Source: Odiellus spinosus
Lineage: Eukaryota > Arthropoda > Arachnida > Opiliones > Phalangiidae
Direction: 5' to 3'
Length of the DNA stretch: 64,000 bases
Assembly: GCA_963920705.1 (NCBI GenBank)
Contig: OY987228.1
Coordinates: forward strand, 2,682,159-2,746,158
Under the pieces are notes generated by a model. The model saw only the letters and a program-made list of their open reading frames with translations, was not told the origin of the DNA and searched no databases. The position numbers were made by a program, and so were the translations under genes. Numbering within the stretch: the first letter of the stretch is position 1; each line of letters starts with the position of its first letter. Shown piece by piece: positions 22,396 to 34,019 of this stretch.

Positions 22396-22616
22396 TTTGT
22401 ATCAATCCGCCTCAGCTTTAAATCTTATGTCTTTCTATCTTGGATGCCCGTGTAAACGTACCTTTATTTAGATTCTTCAATCCACCCCAAGTTTGCAGCA
22501 AGCCTTAGCCTATACTGCCCGTTATACCTTTGCTTTTTGGACTAAATGATATATGGAAAACAGATTAGCGCGTGTTGCCAACTCAAGCTGGTATTAAACG
22601 GTCACATTTCATTAAA

Positions 22617-25224
22617 GAACAACAGCAACTCCCCATAAGTGTCTGGGTACACGTAATGTTAATAATTTTGAAGGCTCTAGAGTATTTGCAGACCAAGTAA
22701 CGCCAATAGGCAAAATATTATATCACATTGAACATTCTTCAGTATACCAACACAACCCCTAAATAATTCTCTACTTAAAACCAAACCTAACTAGAGAAAA
22801 AAAGGAAAATAAATAAGATATAACCACATAGATTTCAAGATAAATAATCCAGTCCATAATTCAGTATTAAAACAAAAAAATCAGAATTAAGACAACTGAA
22901 ATTAGCAATCTTTGGTAATATGTAAAATAGCCCTTACACGAACAATTTAAGTAAAGCAAATTATCAAATAAACGCCAAATAAGTCAATTAATTAAAATTA
23001 AAAATATTAATCTTACCACTACCAAATAGCGGGCAGAAAACACAGACATCAAGATAACATTAGCAAAATAAATTTTCAACACCGGTAATCCTGAGAACTA
23101 GATTCTACAAAATCTTCTGGAATAATAAATTTATTTTAATCTAAAAAATATAAAATCTTAAAAAAATATCTATACAAATAACATATTGATAAACCAATTA
23201 AAATTAGATGCGAAAAACATTTAATCTCGATATGAGATTAAATACACAAGGTCAAGGTTCTTCTTTTAAAACCATATCAGAATTTTGACGGTTGTAGAGT
23301 ATTTGTAGACCAAGTAACGTGAAAAGGCAATATGTTATATCAAATTGAACCTATACATGGCTTCAGTATACAACACAATTTGTGAAACAAACGTTATTTT
23401 ACGTGACTACACACTAGCTAAAACGTCACCGAAAATAAACGACAGTAGGCATTAAAAAGCATAGTTCTACTATACTTAATTGGGATAAACATTAATTTCA
23501 TGTGGGGAAAAGTGTGAAACTAAAACTAGCAGTCATTAAGAGATCCAATCACGTGATTCTTTTCCCCACTCGGTCTACATTTCACTATAGGGTGAACCAT
23601 ATCATATATACCAATTAAAACACAAGAAAATTCAATGTCAATCCGGTTTAAGAATGTTAGTCAACTGTAAATTGTGGTATAAATAACCTGGTTCGATCTG
23701 CGCATGCGTACACGCAACAATTTCGCGTGAAATACATTTGGAAACGTGCGAGGCTTATAAAATATTAATTTGAAAACCCGTGCTAGTTATTAAAACCAAT
23801 TCTTACGCCACTGTTCGAAAATTTGCCAGAAAATTACAGTATTTCCCCATACATTAAACTGATTTTCCCAAGAATATCAGAATCGCTTTGATATTTTGCA
23901 CGCGTAAAGTGGTTTCGGACTTGAAATTTAGTGGGCTACACATACTCGCGTGCTGATGAACTCGATTTTACGCAAGTCACAAATACACATATGTTCCTTT
24001 GCTTAAATGACGTTATTATGCTTTAAAGGTGTGCAAAATTGAAGCTTAGCTTGTTTACACGCACTTATTTACTTTAGACATTCGGAGAAATTGAAAAAAA
24101 AAAATTAGAACTCTAACGTTTTGGCCATTTAGATCTACCAAACATACCAGCACGCGTTCTTCGTAAATCTATTTATATCTTTGCGCTGATGACGTGAATG
24201 CACCAATTAATATCCTTAAGAGAGCGCATTAGACGCGATAGATGCAAGGAAGTCGCCTAGACATTAATGGCGTTTTGCGCGAGAAATTGCAAATATTAAT
24301 GAAGAATTTACTTCAAATCCAGCGTTTCTTGTGAATTATACCCTTGCGTATACGCGGCATTTTCGTGCGAAACAAATTCGCAAATATAGCAAACACGCGA
24401 GCAATTGAAAAAATGAAATTGAAAGCGCGTGCTAGAAACTTGTTCTTCTAACAAAGTCCCAATACATTGTTTCCAGCTTGGCTAGGAAGTAAGTTTATCC
24501 CGGTACATAAAGCTAATTCTCTCAATATTCAGCCGAAAAGAAAAAATAATACTAGAAGTCTCTTGCAGACTTCCAGTCCCTGTACTCGGCCGGTTATTCT
24601 ATTAAATACAAGTTTGTGGCAGGTTATTCAACATGTAGACCTCAATTATCATGTCTCCTATCCTATGTGGTAATAGTTGGTTTGTTATTCAATGGCGAAT
24701 TATTAAAGATTGGGATTAAAGCACATTCCAGTCACGGAACTCAAGTACATGAAAATCAAAGTAGGTAATGGAGAAGTTTAAGTTAGATATACGGGTACAT
24801 TCGCTCCAAAAGTCAAGTGCAAATCACCCATAAGACCTTACATTATATGAGGCTTTTACGCAGGCCTTAAGGTTATGTACAAGTACGAAGCCCAAACACA
24901 CGTGTATTAGCTCTCCTCGACACCGAGGTAAAGGAGGTATCACTCCACGGAGAGAAACGCCAGTCGAAGCAGCTAAGAGCCGCTGTCGAATTACCATCAC
25001 ACTAGTGAATTGGTACGGCGAGCGAAAAGGTAACCAGCTCTTCGATCCCAGCTTTTTCTCTGACGGCCGAAATAGTATTTCACGCTTTTATATATGCGAT
25101 AAACAAAATAAAAAAAACACCTACACATTTTAATATCTGAGGCTAAGCTAAAAAATTAAATCAATCAATTAAAATAGATAAAAAACAAGACTACTTCCAT
25201 ATGCGTAGAAGTTGAACTGTATTA
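22617..25224. other. Copy-2-specific interior, no gene recognised
   Basis: AT-rich. It contains an imperfect ~95-bp direct repeat (about 22668-22760 and 23290-23390; GAGTATTTGCAGACCAAGTA type). Only short ORFs are present (for example 24467-24673) and none has a recognisable domain. It holds no tRNA or retroelement enzyme that I can see. Confidence 0.5.
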
Positions 25225-26176
25225 GTTTTCCAATCCACCCTGAGTTTGCAGCAAGCCTAAGCCTACAATACCTTTCTACCTATGTTTTTGGACTAAATGG
25301 TACATGGAAAATAGCTTAAAGCGTGCTGCCAACTCGAGCTGTATTGAACACACAAATTTCACAAAATTCTTAGACAATTTCTTAAATATCTTCTAAAATA
25401 ACATTTAAATTTAATTTAATTTTCAGCGAAATTATTAATTAGACTAAGTTAAGTAATTTAAGAAATTTTAATTATAGTTTAAATGAACATTTCGTTTCAA
25501 TTCACTGAAAGATACCACGCCATAAGGCTACAACGCGTTAGTGTAAAAAAAGTGGTATATAAGGCGATCGAAAAACATTATTAGATATCTGTAACTTAAA
25601 GCTGTGAAGAAAGGGGAACCCACCCCCTGTTCAATGTCTGGAGGTAGTTATAACACCAGGCGCTCAGTGTAGCTACGAACGAAAATCTGACCCGTAGAGG
25701 GGGCGAGTTGATGGTTGATGTGGACCATATTAGTGAGGAACGCCTCGCTAATATGGCCCGCTGAGATCGGAAACTGGAGGTTGGACCTTGGTGATTATAA
25801 CAGTGGGAGACGTCCCATTGTGTATAATCGCCTTCAACTGCCCAGCATCGAGGTTTGATGTGGATGGTGGAAGGCGATAATATGCAATGGGAGACGTCCA
25901 CGGTTGCATAAAATCGCACGACACCTGAAGCTTATCCATGTGGCAGCCTGATTATAGGAATTCCCGTTGAACGGAATTGAACGATAAGATGGCATGTTTA
26001 CGTCTTGAGTCCCAAGATTTTTGCTCTACGTGCTAGGTCACGTGATATCCGGTTACACCGGAAATAGTGTACACAGGATATACGCTTACACCGGAAGTGA
26101 CAGACACACACACACACAGACACACAAATACGACGAACGTAAAACCTCCCCGTGAACAAGTTCACTCGGGGAGGTA

Positions 26177-26492
26177 ATAATTACACAAGTAAGCCTAGAA
26201 ATTAGGCAATTGCGGGTTTGGATCTGGCATTATTAGCATCGCCGTCACTTTCCTTATTTACAAGATTATGTATAGGCAAATGTTACACGGCGTAGACACC
26301 TGTTACGTAGTGATCACGTGACCCGCTAGGGGAGTGTCGCTCATCAACCGATCTGTAATCTAATCTTGTTAATAGACTAGGATGTCAGAAGACAATACCT
26401 CGCTAATAAAGATAGTCATGTTTATCTAACCAGTCTCCGTTATTTCTTTCAGATTCTTGTCAGATTCTATCGCATCCTAAAACTTTAATAGT
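26177..26492. other. Spacer with possible LTR remnant
   Basis: The stretch from TGTTACACGGCGTAGACACC (about 26278) to about 26480, with an AATAAAGATAG signal, has the look of a gypsy-type LTR. No partner is visible, so this is only a suspicion. Confidence 0.25.
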
Positions 26493-27800
26493 TTAGAGCG
26501 TCATCGAATGAAGGCTAGCTGTGGATCCTTCCATATCATCAGTGATAATATCCATTGCCGAGGCTGGAGACCTTGAAAGAGCATCCGCTATGTACATTTG
26601 TGTTCCCGCAACATATGTCAAGCGAAATTCATAACTGGATAATTTGAGGACGAGGTGTTGCAGTCTTGGTGATAGTGCATTGAGTGGTTTCTCTACTATA
26701 GCCAGTAATGGCTTATGGTCGGTCTCAATGAATACTTTGGTTCCCACGACATAATAATGAAAATGTTCAACAGCATAAACGACTGCCAAGAGTTCTTTTT
26801 CTATTTGAGCCCATCTTTGTTGAGCCTCTGTTAGGGTTGTCGAGGCATATTGTATTGGCTGGCCTTCTTGTAAGAGTACGGCACCTATGCCAAATTGACT
26901 TGCATCAACGGAAAGTATGTTTTGTTTCCGGGGATCATAGAAAGCTAATACAGTTGCTTTCATAATGTCATCCTTGAGTTCGTCAAATCTTTTCTGGTGT
27001 TCCATTTCCCATAGGAATTCGACAGCCGGTTTCAAGAGTTGTCTTAAAGGAGCTGTTTTTCCGGAGTGGTATGGAATAAATTTGCTCAGGTAATTTATGA
27101 TTCCAAGAAATCGTTGCAGTTCTTTCCTGTTGATTGGTGGCTTCAGGGATTGAATTGCAGATGCCTTCCTTTCGTCAACCTGTACTCCTAACTGTGAAAT
27201 TTTATGACCGAGGTATACAATTGTAGAATCTGCGAGTTGTAATTTTTTATTGCTAAACGTTATTCCTGCTTCACGTGCCTTTGAAAGGACCTTGTTCAGC
27301 CTTTCTTTGTGTTCTTCGACTGTGGGTGCTGCAATTATCAGATCATCCGTTGATATGTCGACTCCAGGTATTTCACCAAATAGGTCGTTCATAATTCGTT
27401 GGCATATCTCCGATGCACTAGATATACCATACGGCATCCGAAAGAATCTAAATCTTCCATATGGGATTGAAAATGTGCACAATCGAGAGCTAGCTGCATC
27501 TAATTTTATTTGCCAGAAGGCTGACGTTGCATCTAGCACTGTAAATACCTTGCAGCCCTGTAGATTGCTGAATATTTCCTGTGATGTTGGTACTTTGTAA
27601 TGTTCTCGTTTAATTGATTTATTAAGACGTCTAGGATCCAGGCAAACCTGTATAGATTTATCTTCCTTTGGAACGACTACGAGAGGATGCACCCACTCGG
27701 TTGGTTCTGTAATTGCAGTTATGATGTTCAATTCTTTCATACGAGCTAGTTCTTTCTTGAGTGGTTCTCGGAAAGTGTTAGTACCAGAGCGCACCTTCAC
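26493..27800 (-). CDS. pol: Gypsy RT-RNase H (435 aa, partial pol)
   Basis: Open minus-strand frame with reverse transcriptase followed by RNase H. RT boxes: VCLDPRRLNKSIKREHY, FTVLDATSAFWQIKLD and FFRMPYGISSASE. The catalytic box reads ISTDDLIIAAP: both Asp are kept but the usual Tyr position is altered. RNase H: SVDASQFGIGA, IEKELLAVVYAVEHF, FIETDHKPLLAI and ADALSRSP, so the D-E-D residues are present. No integrase follows. Upstream it is interrupted by ~210 bp of unrelated sequence (about 27805-28015) and then by a mariner-like insertion. It is therefore a fragment of a dead element, although this segment shows no stop. Confidence 0.88.
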   Translation of the reverse strand: MKVRSGTNTFREPLKKELARMKELNIITAITEPTEWVHPLVVVPKEDKSIQVCLDPRRLNKSIKREHYKVPTSQEIFSNLQGCKVFTVLDATSAFWQIKLDAASSRLCTFSIPYGRFRFFRMPYGISSASEICQRIMNDLFGEIPGVDISTDDLIIAAPTVEEHKERLNKVLSKAREAGITFSNKKLQLADSTIVYLGHKISQLGVQVDERKASAIQSLKPPINRKELQRFLGIINYLSKFIPYHSGKTAPLRQLLKPAVEFLWEMEHQKRFDELKDDIMKATVLAFYDPRKQNILSVDASQFGIGAVLLQEGQPIQYASTTLTEAQQRWAQIEKELLAVVYAVEHFHYYVVGTKVFIETDHKPLLAIVEKPLNALSPRLQHLVLKLSSYEFRLTYVAGTQMYIADALSRSPASAMDIITDDMEGSTASLHSMTL

Positions 27801-28015
27801 CTTATGAGGGCGCCGCTGTACGGGAAGCTAATCCAGCTTTCCTCCTAAAGGAACCACTCTCTCTCGCGCCTCGGAAATGTTCGGTTCACCTATATAACTA
27901 TTACGTCTACATGTAACCTTTTAATCATTACCATTAAAGCATTAACTCTAAAACCATGTGTAGTAACTAAATCTATTGGGCACAGTTAAAAATCCAACAG
28001 AAAGCGTGAGGTATA

Positions 28016-28313
28016 CCTCGCGCAGGGACTATCAGAGGTTGCGCATCCTCTTTTAAGGAGATATGATGTAAGCCTGGGAGACAGCCAACTGGTCCAAATA
28101 CATCCTCGAACCTTTTTAAAATCTGCTGTGGTGATTCTTTTACTGTAGTTTTGATTGAGTGAAGTCTTACATTTGCTCCCGCACAGGTATTTGATTGGAG
28201 AATCGTACAGTTGAAGTGATTAATCTCCGAGGTTAGATTATCTAATCTATGGATTAGTCCTAGCTCTGTCAGGGTAGTAGCTCCTAAGATTGGTATGGTA
28301 TTCTGTACAGTTA
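28016..28313 (-). pseudogene. pol: Gypsy pol segment between protease and RT
   Basis: The minus-strand frame reads through TIPILGATTLTELGL (the end of the protease region) and QQILKRFEDVFGPVG, the usual linker into RT. It ends where the ~210-bp foreign segment interrupts the RT N-terminus (just after PARGIPHAF). Its other end is the TA target of the mariner-like insertion, and the reading continues beyond that insertion at 30727. Confidence 0.7.
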
Positions 28314-28806
28314 TACAGGGTGTTTTAGAAAGGTCTGGAAAAAATGAAGGGGGTTCTTCGTGGGGTCAGACTGAGTGAAAAAGGTTTATGAACCTTTAGT
28401 CTCACGCGCTGCGTTGCGTAGTTATGAGCCCTTGAAAATAGTCCTCAAAAATACGAAAAACGACCGAAAGGTGTAGGTAAGATTGTGCCTTTGACCATTA
28501 TTGTTTTTCAATTTAATTGTGCATAAGCTAATTATCGAGAGATAAGTTAAACAAGGTGTTTATTTACTAAAAAAAAGCGTATCAACATGTTTAGGAGTGT
28601 GCAATCATTAACTTTGGTCAGAAGTACTTGAACTCAAAGTGTGGAATATTACGTGTGTTGCGGGTGTTGAAAAGGGAATTTTACAAGACACCATTAATTA
28701 CCATAATTATCAATTGTTTAATAATCGGAATCAGAAGTATTTACAAAAATTGTTCGAAATGCATTCCGTCAGCGTTGATACACACTTGAGCCCGTCTAAT
28801 AAATGA

Positions 28807-29313
28807 TTATCTAACTCGTTCGAAGATCCCTTGTGTGTTGCGTATGGTTTCGCAGGCATTAATAATCCTTTGAAGTAGATCTTCCACGTCACGCACTTCA
28901 CTAACATAAACAAAGTCCTTAAGGTGGCCCCAAAGAAAGAAATCGCAAGGGTTTAGGTTCGGAGATCTGCCTGGCCACTCAACCGTTCCGCCACAACCAA
29001 TCCACCTCAAATTGAATGTTTCATTAAGGAAGGCCCTGACTAGGAGAGAAACATAAGGTGGTGCACCGTCGTGCATAAAACACATGTCTCGTCTCAAGGC
29101 CAATGGTACGTCTTCAAGAAGCTCTAACAGATTGTCTTGAAGAAACGGGAGGTATGCCTCACCATTAAGCCTTGGCTGCAAAAAGAATGGTCCAATTAAA
29201 TGGTCACCAACAATTCCGCACCAGACGTTTAAGCTGAATTGAACTTTGTGAGACCTAACACTTGTAGCGTGGGGGTTTTGTTTCGCCCATTGATGCCTGT
29301 TGTGCATGTTCAA
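28807..29313 (-). CDS. Mariner-superfamily transposase, C-terminal part (left arm)
   Basis: The 168-aa minus-strand frame has the DDE/D core typical of IS630-Tc1-mariner transposases: VQFSLNVWCGIVGDHLIGPFF, then the second catalytic Asp in MCFMHDGAPPY. The third lies in the WPGRSPNLNPCDFFLWG box, where the usual Asp of SPDL is Asn, so this copy is probably catalytically dead. It lacks the N-terminal helix-turn-helix domains. It is the inverse partner of the plus-strand copy at 29412-30360. Confidence 0.8.
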   Translation of the reverse strand: MNMHNRHQWAKQNPHATSVRSHKVQFSLNVWCGIVGDHLIGPFFLQPRLNGEAYLPFLQDNLLELLEDVPLALRRDMCFMHDGAPPYVSLLVRAFLNETFNLRWIGCGGTVEWPGRSPNLNPCDFFLWGHLKDFVYVSEVRDVEDLLQRIINACETIRNTQGIFERVR

Positions 29314-29411
29314 TATGCCGTCACGAGAAAAATGGCCTCATCCGTAACTAAAAGATTTTGGGGTAAGTTGATGTCTTGATGTTGAGCGATAAACCACTGA
29401 CAAAAGTCCAG

Positions 29412-30360
29412 TCTTCTCCGTAATCAACAAACTATCCAAACTGTCGACAGACGTTTGAGGGAAGGTGGACATATCCAACCGGCGGGACGAGGTTCTGTAG
29501 CTCCAGACGTTCCTGAAGAAGTGGAGGAACAAGTGCTCACCATTTTCACGAAGATCCAGGAACAAGCACTAGGCGAGTTGGACGCCAATTGGGAGTAAGT
29601 CACGTTCTTATCTGGTGAATACTCCGAGGACATCAGTTTCACCCTTACCATCTACAGAAGGTCCAAGCCCTTAACGAAACGGATTACCCGAGCAGACTGA
29701 ACTTTTGTCAGTGGTTTATCGCTCAACATCAAGACATCAACTTACCCCAAAACCTTTTAGTTACGGATGAGACCAATTTTTCCCGTGATGGCATATTGAA
29801 CATGCACAACAGGCATCAGTGGGCGCAACAAAACCCCACGCTACAAGTGTTAGGGCTCACCAAGTTCAATTCAGCTTAAACGTCTGGTGCGGAATTGTTG
29901 GTGACCATTTAATTGGACCATTCTTTTTGCAGCCAAGGCTTAATGGTGAGGCATATCTCCCGTTTCTTCAAGACAATCTGTTCGAGCTTCTTGAAGACGT
30001 ACCATTGGCCTTGAGACGAGACATGTGGTTTATGCACGACGGTACACCACTTCATTTTTCTCTCCTAGTTAGGGCCTTCCTAAATGAAACATTCCCTTTG
30101 AGTTAGATTGGTCGTGGCGGAACGGTTGCGTGACCAGCCAGATCTCCGGACCTAAACCCTTGTTATTTCTTTCTTTGGGGCCACCTTAAGGACTTTTGTT
30201 TATGTTAGTGAAGTGCGTGACGTGGAAGATCTACGTCAAAGGATTATTGATGCCTGTGAAACCATACGCAACGCACGAGTTAGACAATCATTTATTAGAC
30301 GGGCTCAAGTGTGTATCAACGCTGACGGAATGCATTGCGAACAATTTTTATAAATACTTC
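29412..30360 (+). pseudogene. Mariner-superfamily transposase, longer copy (right arm)
   Basis: From about 29650 the frame reads HLQKVQALNETDYPSRLNF and then the first catalytic Asp (LLVTDETNFSRDG). A frameshift near 29825 moves the following GPFFLQPRLNGEAYLPF and WFMHDGTPL (second Asp) into the 29819-30106 frame. A stop (LS-TAG, 30106) and further shifts break the SPDL box region. The HTH end lies in 29412-29650 and is poorly readable. Non-functional. Confidence 0.75.
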
Positions 30361-30726
30361 TGATTCCGATTATTTAACAATTGATAATTATGGTAATTAA
30401 TAATGGTGTCTTGTAAAATTCCCTTTTCAACACCCGAAACCACAGTTTGAGTTCAAGTTCTTCTGACCAAAGTTAATGATTGCCCACTCCTAAACATGTT
30501 GATACGCTTTTTTTAGTTAATAAACACCTTGTTTCACTTACCTCTCGATAATTAGCTTATGCACAATTAAATAGAAAAACAATAATGGCCAAAGGCACAA
30601 TCTTACCTACACCTTTCGGTCGTTTTTCGTATTTTTGAGACTAAAGGTTCATAAACCTTTTTCACTCAGTCTGACCCCACGAAGAACCCCCTTCATTTTT
30701 TCCAGACCTTTCTAAAACACCCTGTA

Positions 30727-30908
30727 TAATAATTACAGATCCGTTGGGCATTCTCCGAAGTTGTATTCATATTTACGACTCCTAACATCGTTACCACATG
30801 ACCAGAATACGACATTACCTTCCTTTGTGTCTGTCGTAAAGGTGGAGGTTTGTGTAGCTTTTGATATAGCGAGTGAGGTAGAACATTCACTTGAGAACCC
30901 GTGTCCAT
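30727..30908 (-). pseudogene. pol: Gypsy protease N-terminal part
   Basis: The minus-strand frame starts at the active site MDTGSQVNVLPHSLYQKL (DTGS retropepsin motif). It belongs to the same pol as 26493-28313, separated from it by the mariner-like insertion. The last residues of the open frame (RICNYY onward) run into the transposon TIR and are not native. Confidence 0.75.
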
Positions 30909-30989
30909 TTTGTTAGAGATAAGCGACGGCGCCCTAAAAAATAATCAATGATGTTATATTTGTTTTTAGCTTTCCGCCCCCCAAAGGGG

Positions 30990-31350
30990 GAAGGAAAGGT
31001 AATAGAATGATAGTACGAGGCTGGCTGGCTGGCGAACTACTTTTCGCGTTCCTTTTGGTTAAGCTTAAAAAGGCTGGCGGAAGGATATATGTAGAAATAA
31101 AGCCCGAAAATTTCAACCTCGCGCCGGAAACCACTCTCAGAGTCACAGCTCTATCTCTGCGCCGAAGAGCTCATTCGCGCCAGAAGCTCCTCTCACAGCT
31201 CCATCCCTGCGCCCAAGAGCTCGCGAATTTTCAGCTTCTGTGGCCCGACGGGGACTCGAACGGTCCATCTCGTGAACGATCACGATTACCTCTACATTTT
31301 TATCTCTGAGACTAGGTGGAGCATCGTAACCACTACACCACGGAGACATG
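30990..31350 (-). mobile_element. Probable tRNA-derived SINE
   Basis: The minus strand starts CTCCGTGGTGTAGTGGTTAC, a good pol III A box (TGGTGTAGTGG). A B box (GTTCGAGTCCC) follows about 80 bp later, then CGTCGGGCCACAG. The A-to-B distance and the poor acceptor pairing argue against an intact tRNA. The body contains two imperfect ~46-bp repeats (GAGCTCTTGGGCGCAGGGAT and GAGCTCTTCGGCGCAGAGAT). The 3' end is not clear. The plus/minus ORFs across it are incidental. Confidence 0.5.
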
Positions 31351-31379
31351 TGTACGAGAGAACCCAAAATAGTCTATAA

Positions 31380-32140
31380 GCTTTCCGTAGCGCAGGGGGC
31401 AAGATACAGGGGAAATACACGACGACCGTAGACAACGCGAAATTTATCTCTCGTGTAATATACAAGTAAGTCTACATGTATATAATTGAACGCGTTTGGA
31501 CTGCCTTGCGCATTGACTACGCGATAGATCTCTCGCCTCGCGTAATATACAAGTAAGTCTACATGTATTTAGTTGAACGAACGTATATATAGACATATAT
31601 AAGTGGCGAATTAAATTGGATGATAAATTTTATATAGCGAATTAGATTGGATGATGAATTTTATCTAGCGAATTAAATTGAATGTATAATTTTATGTAGC
31701 AAATTAAATTATTTAGGTAGCGAATTAAATTGGATTTATAATTATTATTATTACTTTTTATTTCCTATTGATTGACGTGACCATAGAAATTATATATTAT
31801 ATGTCTATGGCCCCATCTAGTTAATTAATTTACAAGTTTAAGATAAATTGACGTTATTTCCAATTCAAATTATTAATTTTTCAATGTAGCGAATTAAATT
31901 GGATGTATAATTTTATATATACTTAATTATTATTACTTATTATTTCCAATTGATTGACGTGAAAATGAAGTTTGGTCTGATACTTTCAAGATTACGTACA
32001 TATATTTGATCTTTTCGGGGCCCAATAATTTTTCATATACTTTAATATCTTATTACGTTACTATTTCTCACTTTATTTCCCCCCCCCTTACGCTATCCTG
32101 CCTTATTATAAGCGGGGTATTATCATAAAGGTATGAGTAA
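31380..32140 (+). repeat. AT-rich short-repeat region
   Basis: Two ~80-bp repeats (GTAATATACAAGTAAGTCTA at about 31456 and 31541), then about five irregular repeats of TAGCGAATTAAATTGGATG (31605-31740, and again at 31888). A poly-C run lies at about 32082-32090. No gene is seen. Confidence 0.6.
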
Positions 32141-32144
32141 TATT

Positions 32145-32445
32145 GGCAAAGTTTAGCTTTCCAAAAGTCACGAAAAATATTTGAGATCTTTACACTGGCA
32201 AGTGAAAGTTCCGAACTTTATCCCAGTTATTGATACGGCATTCTTTGCTTTTTAAATTTTAAGCGTAGAAACAGTTTGGTTGTGAGACCTCTTAAACATT
32301 ACTACTATATGTGGTACACAACTCATAAATGGTGATAAAATTCAGCAGAAAATCAAAGTATGCAAATCCTATAAATAATTAGCGTGTTACTTACCTACGT
32401 GGAAATTAAAAAGGAGTAACGAAACAAACAAAATCTTGTTTGGAG
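32145..32445 (+). repeat. Dispersed repeat, copy 1 (partner at 36190-36500)
   Basis: Starts GAGTAATATTGGCAAA and contains AAGCGTAGAAACAGTTTGGT and GATAAAATTCAGCAGAAAAT. All three blocks recur in the same order at 36190-36500, with more divergence and indels between them. It is non-coding and the class is unknown. Confidence 0.75.
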
Positions 32446-33710
32446 GGCATATAAGCTCACACCTACAAGAAACGTTATATTGTGTTTCAAATAATATTTT
32501 TTCTAAATATAAACCTTTCATGTGATTGCGAGCAAAAATTTATATATATATTTTTGTTGCGAGTGACTTACGATGGAATCTAGCTTTTTGAGTAAGCGAG
32601 CCGATGATAGCGCGATTAAACGGTAGCTGAGCCGAGCCCGAGGCCCGAGCTTCACGAGGAGGCTCAGAGAGCTGTCGTTGAGACTCGCTGTCGCCGATTG
32701 TTCACGTCGCCGATTGTTCACGTCGCGAACGGAGACTGGGAGAGAGTATGTGCCACGGATTATGCCTAGTACTGAGGAAGGTTTTTTTAAATAGGCTCAG
32801 AAATTAAAATATGGCCTCTATCAAAGTTCACGCATAAATATACGCGCAGAGGTGAAAAAATATAAATCCAGTTTATATCTTGTCTAAGCTTAATTTTGAT
32901 TCAGTGAGATTCCTAAGCTCTTCAGCGACGGCGATAGGTGAACCCCGAACACGCCGATGCTCTCGCCATAGCATCTGGCTCGGTTAAGCCTTGTCTTGAC
33001 TCTTTTACACTCCTGTACACCCTAAAATTCACTACTAAAATCCTATTTCTCAGCGACTGGTGTGATTTGTTCACCGTTGTGTTACGACACAAAGGGGAGA
33101 ACAAGTTGGACAGTGTCCATCATGCAGTTTAAATTTTCAAACTTCTAACGTTTTTTCTTAATTTTGAGTATTTTTTCGGGACTTTTTAAGGTTCCCATAT
33201 AATTTTAGGCATACTTTTCTTTACGTAAGATCCCTGCTAATGTACTTTACCTTTCCTCAAATGATAATGTTCATTTTATAATTCCTCTTACAAAGTTCTA
33301 CTATATCTTTAAAAACTCAAAAAATTTTAGTATACAAAAACTATTTTATTTAAATCGTAAAACATCACGAAGTAAATAACGCGAGAATTATAAGTACAGC
33401 AATTTAATACATTTCAAACATTGAGTAGTTTTTACAAACAATGGATGTGGCCAAATCAAGATATCCAGGGAAAATTCGTTTTTAGGGCCACCCCGAATAA
33501 TGTAAGAGGTTGTTATATTATCGAGTCTGACAGCAGTTGGGGTAGTAGATCATAGTAATAACGATTTTAAAGGGACATTCACACGCCATTTTTAGAAAAT
33601 ATTTTCAGTTATGGTTCCACGCGGTCTTGATTAAGGTACAAGCTTCGCAGCAGTGTTTCGTATACCTTGCTATATAGAGCGGAAAGCGTTAAGATTGCCT
33701 TGCGCATCTT

Positions 33711-33713
<3 letters not shown>
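32446..33713. other. Gene-free spacer
   Basis: A tandem duplication of TTCACGTCGC near 32700-32730 is the only structure noted. Short ORFs (32518, 32938) show no domain. Confidence 0.4.
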
Positions 33714-33791
<78 letters not shown>

Positions 33792-33945
33792 CATACATAC
33801 ATACATACATACATACATACATACATACATACATACAAACATACATACATACATACATACATACATACATACATACATACATACATACATACATACATAC
33901 ATACATACATACATACATACATACATACATACATACATACATACA

Positions 33946-34008
<63 letters not shown>
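33714..34008 (+). repeat. Compound microsatellite (TA)n(ATAC)n(TA)n
   Basis: TA repeat at about 33714-33786, a near-perfect 4-bp ATAC/TACA repeat to about 33972 (one ACAA interruption near 33837), then TA again to about 34008. The long Tyr-Ile-Tyr and Met-Tyr-Val-Cys ORFs on both strands are read-through of the repeat. Confidence 0.97.
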
Positions 34009-34010
<2 letters not shown>

Positions 34011-34019
34011 CGTAGTAGT

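Larger units (their letters stand above)
21140..26176 (-). mobile_element. Hairpin-ended element, copy 2 (5.0 kb, inverted relative to copy 1)
   Basis: Inverse of the 6209-9005 element, with the same two ends: ACAAGTTGGGAAACC at 21140 and the ACCTCCCC/GGGGAGGT hairpin at 26144-26175. Blocks 21140-22616 and 25225-26175 match copy 1. Between them copy 2 has 2.6 kb (22617-25224) that copy 1 lacks, where copy 1 instead has the 7175-7500 repeat. Copy 2 also has an expanded GTCTC-type tract near 22137-22175. The longer interior may be nearer the full-length form, but no transposase is recognisable in it. Confidence 0.7.
28316..30724. mobile_element. Mariner-like element arranged as an inverted duplication
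   Basis: The ends are CAGGGTGTTTTAGAAAGG and its inverse, flanked by TA on both sides (28314-28315, 30725-30726), inserted in the gypsy protease region. About 28316-29411 and 29700-30724 are inverse copies carrying the C-terminal two-thirds of the same transposase in opposite directions. The centre (29412-29699) holds one copy of the N-terminal part. The right arm has small deletions (about 20 bp near 30280 and about 45 bp near 30640). A transcript through it would fold into a ~1-kb hairpin. Confidence 0.85.

Noticed and set aside
26278..26480. Solo LTR
   Set aside because: TG start and AATAAA are suggestive but no matching LTR, clear end or target duplication was seen.
31239..31345. Functional intron-containing tRNA gene
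   Set aside because: A and B boxes are present but the acceptor and T stems do not pair well, and the A-B distance is long; a SINE head is more likely.
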